A DNA stretch of 64,000 nt, taken from assembly GCA_030674185.1 (NCBI GenBank), contig JAPXFY010000013.1:52585567-52649566 (forward strand), written 5' to 3'. Below the pieces are notes generated by a model. The model was not told the DNA's origin. It saw only the letters and a list, made by a program, of their open reading frames with translations, and ran no database searches. Positions 11,888 to 21,103 of this stretch are shown here, piece by piece. This stretch comes from Monoplex corrugatus. Its lineage: Eukaryota; Mollusca; Gastropoda; Littorinimorpha; Ranellidae. The translations under genes were made by a program, and so were the position numbers. Every line of letters begins with the position of its first letter. Within the stretch, counting starts at the first letter, position 1.

Positions 11888-13093
11888 CTAACACTTAAGA
11901 TAATTCAGTCGTTGATTCACCCAAGCAGCCTCTTCCCCTAGTCCATGTTTGACATAGAATTGATGCAATGACCGGTAACGCTGACATAAATCGAACCCAA
12001 CCAATGTGTGCAGCTTGCGCAGGTCCACAGGACACAGATGCATTGGTTGGCGGAAGTCTTCCTCCAGGTGACCTGATCCATTCATGCAGCATTCATAAAA
12101 CACACAATGGTCCACACCAAGAAGGTGCAGAATTTCATGCACAACTAGTTTGCATGAACGATGAATCATCAGGCGTGATTTTTCCCAGGCTGGGATATAC
12201 CTGGGCACTGTCTGAAAATCATACCAGTAATCAGTGGAGAAAGTGATGGTCGGGTCATACCGACAAAGACTGAAAACGGCCACACGCTGCAGACCTGCCG
12301 CCATTCCAGCCACGAACAGGTCTGATGCATCACCATAAAGATCCAGGGTGGTCAGGGCAATCAGGCACAAAGCCTGTGGGGGAATCATCATGCGCAGCTT
12401 GGACAAAACAGAATCAACACGCAGTTGAATGCGCCCACTTTTAGCGTTGTAGCGAGAGTGAAGTTCAGTGCGTTTGATGCGTGTGCTACGTCCTGTGCTT
12501 CCGCGGAGGACTGGATCATCAACAAGTACCACATTTCCCTCAGTCACATCCAGGTCCAAGGGAGGCAACTGCTCAACAGGCAAGCACAGAAACCTGCTGG
12601 TGTAATCCACCAGATCAGAAAATTCCATATACTGATTGTCAAACTTTCCCAATTGTAAAACACAAATTTTGCCATCAGGGTACTTCTCCTTCAAAGACTT
12701 TCCTTTGCTGCAAAATGTCTGCTTGGTGTACTTGACCTTGCGACTTGACAACCAAGGGTTCTCCTGCAGGAACTGTTGGTAAGTCTGTCCGTCCTCGTCA
12801 TACTGAGCCAACCAGTCATCTTGACTTGTTGGATGAGGTACTGGTTTGAAGAACTCTTCAGAAGATGATGGAGATGCACCTGTCGATAGTTTAGAAGATG
12901 ATGACAGTGACTTATCCTGTGATCCAGTTCCACAAGAGAATTCTCTGGGAACATTTGCCGCCTTGTTGAAGCCAAGCGCAAGGAGGCGGGCATGAGCATC
13001 TCGGTGTCTGAAGCCACGAGCAAATGGGACATACCGAATTCTTTTTGATGATGCTGGTCCACTGCTGTCCTTTGTTTTAGCGTACTTTGGCAT
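11888..13093 (-). CDS. AMZ2: Archaemetzincin zinc metalloprotease, intact single coding exon
   Basis: Predicts a 401-residue soluble protein. Residues 319-337 carry the archaemetzincin signature HEILHLLGVDHC (His319, Glu320, His323, His329, Cys330), then Cys335, Met337 and, after HLEEDFRQP, Cys354-Pro-Val-Asp357. Family knowledge: archaemetzincins bind a catalytic zinc through the three histidines and a second zinc through four cysteines of the pattern CX4CXMX(16-17)CXXC. Here the last cysteine is Asp357, a departure from the usual CPxC. HLEE followed by LRKL looks closer to AMZ2 than AMZ1, from memory. No signal peptide or membrane segment is seen, and the first 110 residues are serine-rich and poorly conserved in appearance. 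The ATG at 13,093 follows a splice acceptor at 13,121 and is the first in frame. Length fits the family (about 360-500). No intron interrupts the coding sequence, and the absence of frameshifts argues for a functional gene. Confidence 0.92.
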   Translation of the reverse strand: MPKYAKTKDSSGPASSKRIRYVPFARGFRHRDAHARLLALGFNKAANVPREFSCGTGSQDKSLSSSSKLSTGASPSSSEEFFKPVPHPTSQDDWLAQYDEDGQTYQQFLQENPWLSSRKVKYTKQTFCSKGKSLKEKYPDGKICVLQLGKFDNQYMEFSDLVDYTSRFLCLPVEQLPPLDLDVTEGNVVLVDDPVLRGSTGRSTRIKRTELHSRYNAKSGRIQLRVDSVLSKLRMMIPPQALCLIALTTLDLYGDASDLFVAGMAAGLQRVAVFSLCRYDPTITFSTDYWYDFQTVPRYIPAWEKSRLMIHRSCKLVVHEILHLLGVDHCVFYECCMNGSGHLEEDFRQPMHLCPVDLRKLHTLVGFDLCQRYRSLHQFYVKHGLGEEAAWVNQRLNYLKC

Positions 13094-13120
13094 GGTGAAA
13101 TCAGTCTTTCAAAGCAGAAC
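13094..13120 (-). other. AMZ2: 5' UTR portion of the AMZ coding exon, with splice acceptor
   Basis: On the minus strand the sequence TCTTGTTTCAG ends at 13,121, a good pyrimidine-rich acceptor, and 27 bases of leader precede the ATG. This implies at least one upstream non-coding exon, and shows the gene is not a processed copy lacking introns altogether. Inference from the splice-site consensus only. Confidence 0.55.
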
Positions 13121-13679
13121 CTGAAACAAGATAATAGGCCATATCTACTGCCATCAAAACTACCTTTTTTTTTTTACATACACAAACAATTTCATCTTAA
13201 ACACATGCATCAAAAACAATTTCATCTTCACTAAACACTGAAATAAATGTCCTCAATTTTACTAAGTAAGCTGTTATATAGTGGTTACACTTTCACATAA
13301 TACTGTCCAGCAGATAGAATCACTGGACGAGTTACATACACACACATATGATATATGACTATGAGGGTAACCAATAAATACTGACAACTTAACTACTAAA
13401 CTTTTTTTTAATTGAAGTATAAAGAATGAGATAATGACCAGTACCTTTCTTTATTCCTTTTGATGTAAAATCCCTTCTCTGAATGACCAATTCTCATCTG
13501 TTGGGGAGGTCCAGAATGCCTGTTGCAGGCAACTAAAGTTGATATGTTGAAGCCTACCTGATTGACTATCAATGTATCTAAGTCATCTAAATTGTAAAAA
13601 TGCACAAGTTGTGATAGAAACAAATACTAAAGACATGGAAACGAAAACAGACTCAGTGACTGTCAAAATGTCACAAATC

Positions 13680-14110
13680 TTTGATATACTGATGATGCTG
13701 CAATGATGTCGGACAACATCACCAGCATGAAAAGAATTCTGTATAGAATATGCTGTGGGCAAGAACTGATGAAGGCAGGTTTAAATCTAAATGCCAAGAA
13801 GACAAAGGTAATGCACCTTGAAGGAGAAGAAAGTCAAGCATAACATGATATTCAAATCAACAAAACTGCACTATAAAATGTGTGTGAAGGTGGCACCTGT
13901 ACTTAAGACATCAAAATAAGAGTAGGAATGGTAAACAGAAAAATAATCCTATTTAACACTTGGAAAGACAGCCCTTAAAATCAGAATTCTAATATGTCTG
14001 GTCTGGCCAGTAATGCTATATTATGGCTGTGAAGTCTGGACATGCAGCAACAGAGATGTGGTCAAACGGACTGATAAAAGAACAAATGAAAGCATTTTGA
14101 ACAAACTCAC
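13680..14110 (+). pseudogene. Degenerate LINE reverse-transcriptase fragment
   Basis: Broken frames resemble the end of a non-LTR reverse transcriptase: a decayed active-site region (...DDAAMMSDN), then LNAKKTKVMHL, and further on a frame reading like LYYGCEVWTCSN. Stops and frameshifts are frequent, so this is a fossil. It lies in the putative AMZ 5' intron. Confidence 0.6.
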
Positions 14111-14199
14111 AGTCCAATGGAGGAGAGTTGTTGAAATGTCTGCTGTAGCAGTTACCACTGAACTCAATGATGCTGACAGATGATAGCTGAAGTGATGTC

Positions 14200-14630
14200 T
14201 TTAAACCCTTTTATCACTTATCATCATCTTTAACTTTCCTGGCTTTCTTCTGAATTTGATGGGGTTTCGAGATTTAGGAGTGTGCCACTCTGATGATTGT
14301 CTCTTTAATAAAATCTGACTCATGCTCATAGTTTCTAACCCAGGTTTTGCTGATGGCAACTAACCAACAAAAAAAGCTGTTAAGCTCACTTCTGTACCTG
14401 TATAAAAGTCTCAACAACAGTGACACTTGTCTGGTTTTGATCTTCAGTAAGGCAATGCAGGACACACCTTGCTGCAACGAGTTTTATCCCAAATTTACTT
14501 AAAATCGCGTGAACTGATCCATGACTTATACCACTACCAGTGTCATGAGCAATCTCTTTACATGTAATTTGCTTGTTTTTATTCAAAATTTCTCTAACTT
14601 TTAGAATATTTTTCTAATCAGTAGCTTTAA
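14200..14630 (-). pseudogene. Fossil mariner-type transposase
   Basis: One frame gives ITCKEIAHDTG-SGISHGSVHAIL, followed by LVAARCVLHCLTEDQNQTSV. This matches the helix-turn-helix of mariner transposases (GISHGSVxxIL...RWVPxxLTEDQ). A second frame gives AISKTWVRNYEHESD, equivalent to the first catalytic block (GDETWVxxYxPE), with the catalytic Asp replaced. Stops and frame changes show it is dead. No terminal repeats were found. Confidence 0.7.
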
Positions 14631-14715
14631 CTGGTTTCCAAGGACTATGCTTGCCTTAAACATCATTTCATCCATCTTTAAAGAATGACCCTACCTATAA
14701 TTATAGTATAAACTG

Positions 14716-14822
14716 CTTCTTGTGAAAGAGCTTGTAACCCACATAACTTTATAGTCTTTTTAACATTGTGAAAGAGCTTGTAAGTTATGTAACCCACATA
14801 ACTTTATAGTGTTTTTAACATA
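14716..14822. repeat. Tandem duplication, unit about 55 bp
   Basis: TTGTGAAAGAGCTTGTAA and AACCCACATAACTTTATAGT occur twice, the second copy with an inserted GTTATGT. A similar short duplication (AAGTGCAAAAGTCA...TGATAAGAGGTCA) lies at about 15,136-15,222. Confidence 0.85.
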
Positions 14823-15399
14823 TCTGCACCAGAACTTTCTGTATAAAAATATTAAAATTCAGTTTTAATGTAAGTGTGCTGATCTTGATCTTAAATACTA
14901 AGATGGCCATGTCTTTAAGAATTACCTAATGTGACATCATAACAAACGACGTTAAATATTTGTACGAAATTTTATTAGAGCACAGAGTAACTGGGCCAGG
15001 CATGAGTGAAGTTTTAAAGATCTGTGATAATTGCTTTTCAAGTTAGTATGACATTCCCACCAGTTACTGGACGACTCTTTTAAAGTTTTATACAAAGACA
15101 CTTACATACAATACATTTTCAAGTGACCAACTAGGAAGTGCAAAAGTCACAGGTCTGATAAGAGGTCAAATAGGGCTTTTGGCAAAGTGCAAAAGTCAGG
15201 TTTGATAAGAGGTCAGATAAGGCCTTGGTCATGTTGAGAGCAGTTTCTAGAGTGGCTTAGCAGTCTGATTCTTGCATGACAGTCTCTTCTGCAGGTATTG
15301 CAGACAAAAATGGAATGTGGATTGAAAGCCTGAGTTTGTTGTCTCTGCTTCTTCAGTTCTTTTCTTGTCTTCTGTCCTCAAGCTGTTAGCTGCCCCTTT

Positions 15400-15815
15400 C
15401 CTTGTTCATCTCAACTCCCCATCAATAGTGTGGCACCAGCCACTGCAGTCATTTGCAAGCAGTTCCCAGATGTCTGAATCGATGCCCATGAGTTTCAGGT
15501 CACACTTGCAGATGTCCTTGAGATGAAATGCTGGACAGCCTGCTTGACATCGTCCTGTGGTCAGCTTGCTGTACATGACGCCCTTTGGTACGCCACCATC
15601 CTTCATTCAGTGCGCATACCCCAGTTGATGCAGCAAACGCTGACAGAGGAGAAGATGCATGCTCAGGGAACCAGTTTGCTCTAGCAATAGCATGATGGCG
15701 ATGATGACTCTGTTTTACTTGTGATACCAAGGATTCATCATCGGCAGTAATGGTGAATGCCTTCCAGGTGGTCTCCTGCCTGAATTCAATCATCTACGAT
15801 CCACTGCCATACAGA
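15400..15815 (-). pseudogene. LINE C-terminal fragment, 3' part (interrupted by inverted-repeat element)
   Basis: Minus-strand frames give MKDGGVPKGVMYSKLTTGRC and HLKDICKCDLK followed by MGID. This matches the C-terminal region of non-LTR polyproteins of the type '...GHVxRMxDGRIPKxxLYGELxxG...KDVCKRDLKxxGI'. Upstream sequence of the same element continues at 16,770-17,290. The two halves are separated by the inverted-repeat element at about 15,840-16,740. Confidence 0.7.
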
Positions 15816-15839
15816 AGGTACAGACAATACACACCTGGT

Positions 15840-16740
15840 AAACCTTAAGTTTGGTAAAACACACAAAAAACAAGAACGCATATTTAATACAACAAGACAA
15901 AACAGGCGCAAATTTTTGGCCAAATGGCCTTTGTCAAGCGTAAGATCACAAACAAACAAACAAACACCAGATACAAAAATTAGGAGAAAAAGACTCAAAC
16001 TTCACTGCTGCTCCCTCCATATTATCACCATTTTCCAATCTCAGTGAGGTCTTGGCTTTGCGGCTGCACATATGCCTCTCTTTTTTGTTTTTACTTTAAT
16101 TTCAATCTGTTTTAATTCTTTTTTCACAAGACAGGCCCAGCTGTGTCTGACAAAGGTTTTTTTCTCTGGGGACTCCCATTTTCCCTTCAGCCCCTTGGCT
16201 GTTGCCGTAGTGTTGGTTTAGGATGTTTTTCTTCCTATTCCAAGGTCAGACCGGATTCGTCGCACTAGGCATGATCCATTTACATCAGCCATACCTCTTG
16301 ATTAAATATTTTCCCATTCAGTCAATCATATGCTTATATTTTCTCTTATACATTATTTACTAGGGATCCTATACATTCCAAACACTACTCTTCGCTAGTG
16401 CATCATAGTTTTAATTTCAGCCCTGGACCCTCTTCAGGATCTAAGAACAATATTAATATGACATAACCACTTTTCAGAATTGCAGAATTCATCTCACTTC
16501 CGCTCTGACATCATATTTACTCAAAAACACATAATGAGGTCATTTTAGTCAGTTTATTCGTTTTCTCACACTGGAAGGAGTAGCAGGAAAGTTTCAGTCT
16601 TTTTCTCCTAATTTTTGTATCTGGTGTTTGTTTGTGATCTTATGCTTGACAAAGGCCAGTTGGCCGAAAATTTACACTTGTCTTGTCTTGTTGTATTAAA
16701 TAAGCATTCTTATTCTTTTATTGTGTTTTTTTCTGGTTCC
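15840..16740. mobile_element. Non-autonomous element with long inverted repeats, nested in a LINE
   Basis: About 130-150 bp at the left (ATTTAATACAACAAGACAAA through GGCCTTTGTCAAGC, GATCACAAACAAAC and ACCAGATACAAAAATTAGGA) recur in reverse complement at about 16,580-16,725. The middle 560 bp have no coding potential. Long inverted repeats without genes fit a foldback element or large MITE. It splits a LINE reverse-transcriptase frame, so it inserted later. Target-site duplication was not resolved. Confidence 0.75.
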
Positions 16741-16769
16741 TGTTTGCTTGAACGCTGGCAGTCACACTT

Positions 16770-17290
16770 GTTTTGGATCTTGAGTTAGGAGTTCAAAGTC
16801 AGCTGGAGGTGATTCCACATTCTCCTGTTCAATTCTGCTATCTTGTCGACTTCCCTGTTGAGCGACAGGTTGCTGATGATGGTGCATTCCAGATATGTTA
16901 AGTGGTCTGTGACTTCAAGCACTTCATTGTCAGTGCTAAATGATGATGGTGCAGGCGAAGTCCTGGTCAATGACAATGGTTTTCTTGATGCTGACAGTCT
17001 GCACAAACTCCCTGCAGGCATGTGTAAACTGGCTGATCAGGTGCTGGAGATCCTCCTGGGTGTATGAGGTCAGGGCTGTGAAATCAGTGAACAACATTTC
17101 TCTTATGACTATATGAGGTCTATGCACACTTTGGTCTTGGCCTTTAGATGGGTCTAGTTGTACAGCTTTCTGTCGCTTCTTATATGTAAGCGGGCACCTT
17201 GAGCAGAGTGTCTGAACTTCTAAGTTCAACAGCTGCAAAAATGCCAAACAATATTGATGGAAGGACACAACCTTGTTTTAGGCCCCTATT
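16770..17290 (-). pseudogene. LINE reverse-transcriptase fragment, 5' part
   Basis: Frames give REMLFTDFTALTSYTQEDLQ, then FTHACREFVQTVSIKKT and STDNEVLEVTDHLTYL. This is typical of the thumb region of a LINE reverse transcriptase just after the active site; the normal F-A-D-D is decayed to FTDF. A frameshift separates the two segments. It joins logically to 15,400-15,815. Confidence 0.75.
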
Positions 17291-17483
17291 AACCCTTTGA
17301 CTCCCACACCTTATCCACCAACTGCAAAAACTTAACCCTTTGGCTCCCTCACGCAATCCACCAGCTTCCTGCAGGAAGTTGGTGGATAGGGTGAGGGAGT
17401 CAGAGGGTTAAAGTTTTTGCTTTGCCAGCATGGTTGACAGTACATGATGCTGGTGGACAGGGTGCAGGAGTCAAAGGATTAAT
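17286..17483. mobile_element. TTAA-flanked palindromic MITE (piggyBac-like), copy 1
   Basis: Begins TTAACCCTTTGACTCCC-like and ends GGAGTCAAAGGATTAA. The centre contains the palindrome CCACCAGCTTCCTGCAGGAA/GTTGGTGG inside a second inverted pair, AACCCTTTGGCTCCCTCACG and GTGAGGGAGTCAGAGGGTTA. TTAA plus CCCTTTG-type ends are typical of piggyBac-derived MITEs. Related copies lie at 28,945-29,095 (diverged), 52,325-52,405 and 61,680-61,870. Confidence 0.7.
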
Positions 17484-17749
17484 ATTCAATTAATAATTGT
17501 GAATGGCTCTGAAACTTCCCCTCATAGCTGACCACACCTTGCATGTACTCTTTGAAAGAGATGGCAATGCCGAGCAACTGTGAGGGACAACCAACCTGAA
17601 CCTTTCAGCAGCTGATATTCATATCAATTGACTCTTCTGCTCATCAGGTCAAATGCCTTTCATCAGTTTTATGAGATTGATTTTAAGCGATGTATAAAGA
17701 TAATAATCGCATCTACCGTTCTTGACATTTCTGCTGGGGCTGGTGATAC

Positions 17750-18260
17750 AGCAGTTACAAACTTAATTTGGAGTATGGTAATAGTACTGTTTGGTTTCCA
17801 TGTCTTAAAAGACAGCATTGATAAGAGAAGATACAAAGAAGAGTTACTAAATTAATTCATGGTTTTCAAAATTATTCATATAGAGAAAGATTAGAATTAC
17901 TCAATTTACCCAGTTTCAAAGCAAGAAGAATGAGGGGAGATCTGATCCAAAGTTTCAAGATTTTTAACAATATAGATGACGTAGATAGAAGTTTAGAACA
18001 CAATTTTTCAAACTGACAAATTATGACAAAACAAGAAATAATACTGACAAAATATTTATAGAATATTGCAAGACTAACATTAGAAAGTTTTATTTTACAA
18101 ATAGAATTGCACATGTATGGAATAAATTACCAAACGAAATTAAAAGAGCACAAAACACAAACTCGTTTAAAAACCAGTTTGACCATTGGAAACATTACAT
18201 TGAACTTAAATACGAATATGATGAAAGAATCATAAAAAAAAACTGGACGAACGACAAACC
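17750..18260 (+). pseudogene. LINE C-terminal fragment (CR1/jockey-like)
   Basis: Frames give YSYRERLELLNLPSFKARRM, then RGDLIQSFKIFNNIDDVD and, after a frameshift, IAHVWNKLPNEIKRA and NSFKNQFDHW. This order (LxxLxLxSLxxRRxRGDLIxxFKI...WNxLPxxI...SFKxxLD) is the common C-terminal tail after the reverse transcriptase of CR1/jockey-like LINEs. Confidence 0.7.
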
Positions 18261-18688
18261 TTGACTAGAATCTACGAGTGTAAGAAAAGAAAAAGAAAAA
18301 TGATATGGCTTGAATTTGAAATAGCCAAACGACTAACGTGTTATGTCCCTATTGCTGAACTAAACTAAACTTAAGAGTGAGGCCTAAATACTATCTCGGT
18401 ATCTGACGAACACAAAGTGACAAACCAGACTAGATGTGTGTAGTCTAATAATAACTTATCAGTAAAACAACAGAATCCGAAAAAGCCCGTTCATTAATAC
18501 TAAAACTGTAAAACTAAAAGCAATATTCAATTGCCAATAAACTAATAACAGCAAAAGCAATAAACTATCTCACTCAAAGTCGCTCGGATTCGGACTGGTT
18601 CGATCAAAAGCAGCGAATTATTCTGATCTTCTGTTAATGGGCAGATTTTGCTGTAATTTAAGCACAAAATCGTAAGAATATTGCTTAC

Positions 18689-18790
18689 CGAATTTCACCA
18701 ACTTGTGAAAGTTTTCTGCAGCAGTCTATCCCGACAACGTCAAAGAGATATAACTCTGACTAACGGAAGTAAATCTTCATAGAGAAGGAA
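18689..18790 (-). other. AMZ2: Candidate non-coding first exon of AMZ
   Basis: On the minus strand a 5' splice site GTAAGC follows at 18,688. The sequence just upstream is unique, free of repeats and contains CpGs and TTCCG (ETS-like). It is the best nearby partner for the acceptor at 13,121, giving an intron of about 5.6 kb filled with transposons. Evidence is splice consensus and sequence character only. Confidence 0.3.
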
Positions 18791-18988
18791 GCCCTACTAA
18801 GCTGTTCGTTTTGGTCTGAGAGGGGGGTGGGGTGGGGGCATCCATTATACACCGCAGTTGCAAAACACCACACAATAGATTTAAAACTGCTTCACCATCA
18901 TCACCCTTCCCTAATTCCCTCCAGTCATCTTACAAACATATAAACAAATAACAAACTCATGTAATTTTTTTATCTAACTGAAAAAGCA

Positions 18989-18989
<1 letters not shown>

Positions 18990-19033
<44 letters not shown>

Positions 19034-19047
19034 CACACACACACACA

Positions 19048-19080
<33 letters not shown>

Positions 19081-19145
19081 TAATACCACTTATAGTGAAA
19101 AGACGTTAAATTAAAGAACGAACGAACACACACACACACACACAT
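18990..19145. repeat. (CA)n arrays around a GACGTTAAATTAAAG tail
   Basis: CA arrays at 18,991-19,080 and 19,127-19,144 bracket CCACTTATAGTGAAAAGACG followed by TTAAATTAAAGAACGAACGA, which looks like a short retroelement 3' end with (GAAC)n tail. Another CA array lies at 19,914-19,980. From 19,980 to 20,440 the DNA is rich in degenerate (AATC)n. Confidence 0.85.
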
Positions 19146-19910
19146 CGAAATATTTAGTAGACAAAACACATACACGCACACTATCATTTCACCCCCTTTT
19201 TATCCTTTGGTGAATGAAACAGAACATATCAAAATCGATACAACACACATTAAACATATGTTTCTCTCTCATAAGGGAAAAACAAGGAGTCCAAGAAATT
19301 TTGGAAAACTGAAACTACATTCAAACATAGTCTTCCAATGAGAAAAATGCATGAAAATTACCCTGTGTTGTTGCTTTGTTTTAAATATTCATTGAAAACA
19401 AACACTTTCGCCTTTCATCGTGGATTCTATAAAACCGACAAAAGTATCGTAGTACCAACACCAAGTGAGTAAAATGCATTGAATTAAACTATACAATATT
19501 AATTTGAGCTTTTTAGTGATTTTGTGCATAACACATGAAAATAAAGCATCATAAATCTTTGTATCCACATGATGACTTAGAGTAGAGATCCTGATTTCCA
19601 TTGTCATGATTTCGAGTCTGACACAGGGAGAGAAAAAATAAACGTCTTTGTGTGTATGTTTTTTTCCTTATCAAACTTAAACTCAGCACTGCAAATACTT
19701 ATTTATGGTTCATCTAATCTATGAATAGGGGAAGGGGGGGGGGAGGGAACAAAGATACTTTTAAAAAAGCTCAAAAAGTTTTATGTACATCTGCCTTAAG
19801 CCACAGTCAGTCAGCTTATTACTTAGTACTCGACAATTAGTCACTCTAATCAAACAGTTTAAGAACCAATGATCACACCATCCATTCAATCAATCAGATG
19901 ATCAACTATT

Positions 19911-19984
<74 letters not shown>

Positions 19985-20740
19985 AAATGTTTGGTCAGTC
20001 AATTAACACAGTTTATTGATTTAAAAAAAGTCAGCAAATTAACTTATCAAATAGCAGTCATTCTGTATCATCGGCCAGATTATTGACAGATCAAAAAGTC
20101 AACCGATCAATCGATCATCAGTTTGTAAATGGGTCAGGCAATCGATCTTTCCAGCAATTGAATGATCATTTACCAAACAATCAGTTAATAAATCAATCAA
20201 TCAAACAAAACATATCAATTAAACAACTGAACAGTCCAACAATAAACAATTGGCATGATTCGTCGATTTATTTGACCAAAAATTATTAAGTAGGCTATGA
20301 AAGAACAATATGTTTATGTATTTAATTAGACACTCAATTGATAATCACCAAACCTTCAATCAGTCAATCAATTTCACAAATGAATCAGTTCATAACCAGA
20401 TGAATTAATCAAGAGATTAAAATCCAACTGACAAAATAAACCAGTGAAACATGTTGTAATAAAATAACCTGTAAGAAACAAAGCAATATTCAGAGTTCAT
20501 CCGCTATTGCCAACCTTTCCTTGTATTAATAGTGTGGCAGATATACCTAAGAACACTGAATCTAAGTCGGACATTTGCTGTTTTGAGCAATATTTACAGA
20601 GGCATATAAATTAAACCAACTAGAAACTCATTTTAACCCTAAGAATCGTGTATGATGAGCAGTGAAACAGCAAGTGCTTTTCATTTTCGACTTTTGAATT
20701 ACAAAATGGGCATGCTTTATCTTGATCAGATTATATGTAT
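19146..20740. other. No gene seen; microsatellite and (AATC)-rich DNA
   Basis: Besides the CA array at 19,914-19,980 and the AATC-rich stretch, nothing coding was found. The ORFs in this part are short and lack family resemblance. Confidence 0.5.
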
Positions 20741-20749
20741 ATATAATAT

Positions 20750-20790
<41 letters not shown>

Positions 20791-21004
20791 TACATATACA
20801 TATATATATATATATACATATATACACACACACAGGGTAGAAAGAAACTCTAGGGAGAGCTAGACAACAGAAGGTCTTCAGAGAAGTAACCCCCTTTAGA
20901 CAAGTGTTTCGGCCCTGAATTCCTTACACTCTCGGGTGGCCGGGCCACATCCAGGTCATGACTCCTGGATGCCCTTCTGCTGTTGTCTATTTTTTTTTTT
21001 TTTC

Positions 21005-21084
21005 CCCCACGCCGGGGATCGAACCTGGGCGATTCTGCGCTTCAGAACTGCGGTACGCGGTTTTACCAATGTGCTAACGGGGCA
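21005..21084 (-). other. tRNA-like sequence in the 3' UTR of the RLE LINE
   Basis: Read on the minus strand it has box A GTTAGCACATTGG, box B GGTTCGATCCC, a T-arm CCAGG/TTCGATC/CCCGG with one mismatch, and an acceptor-like pair CCCCGT/CGTGGGG (with wobbles), then an A run. The D and anticodon arms do not fold well, so this is not a functional tRNA gene. It could instead be a SINE inserted in the tail, but the copy at 5.2 kb keeps a box-B-like element and A run at the same place. Confidence 0.6.
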
Positions 21085-21103
21085 CACATCATCTGTAGGG
21101 AAT

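Noticed and set aside
21005..21084. Functional tRNA gene
   Set aside because: The D and anticodon arms do not form standard stems and the sequence sits in a LINE 3' UTR; called tRNA-like instead. None of the SINE heads folds as an intact tRNA either.
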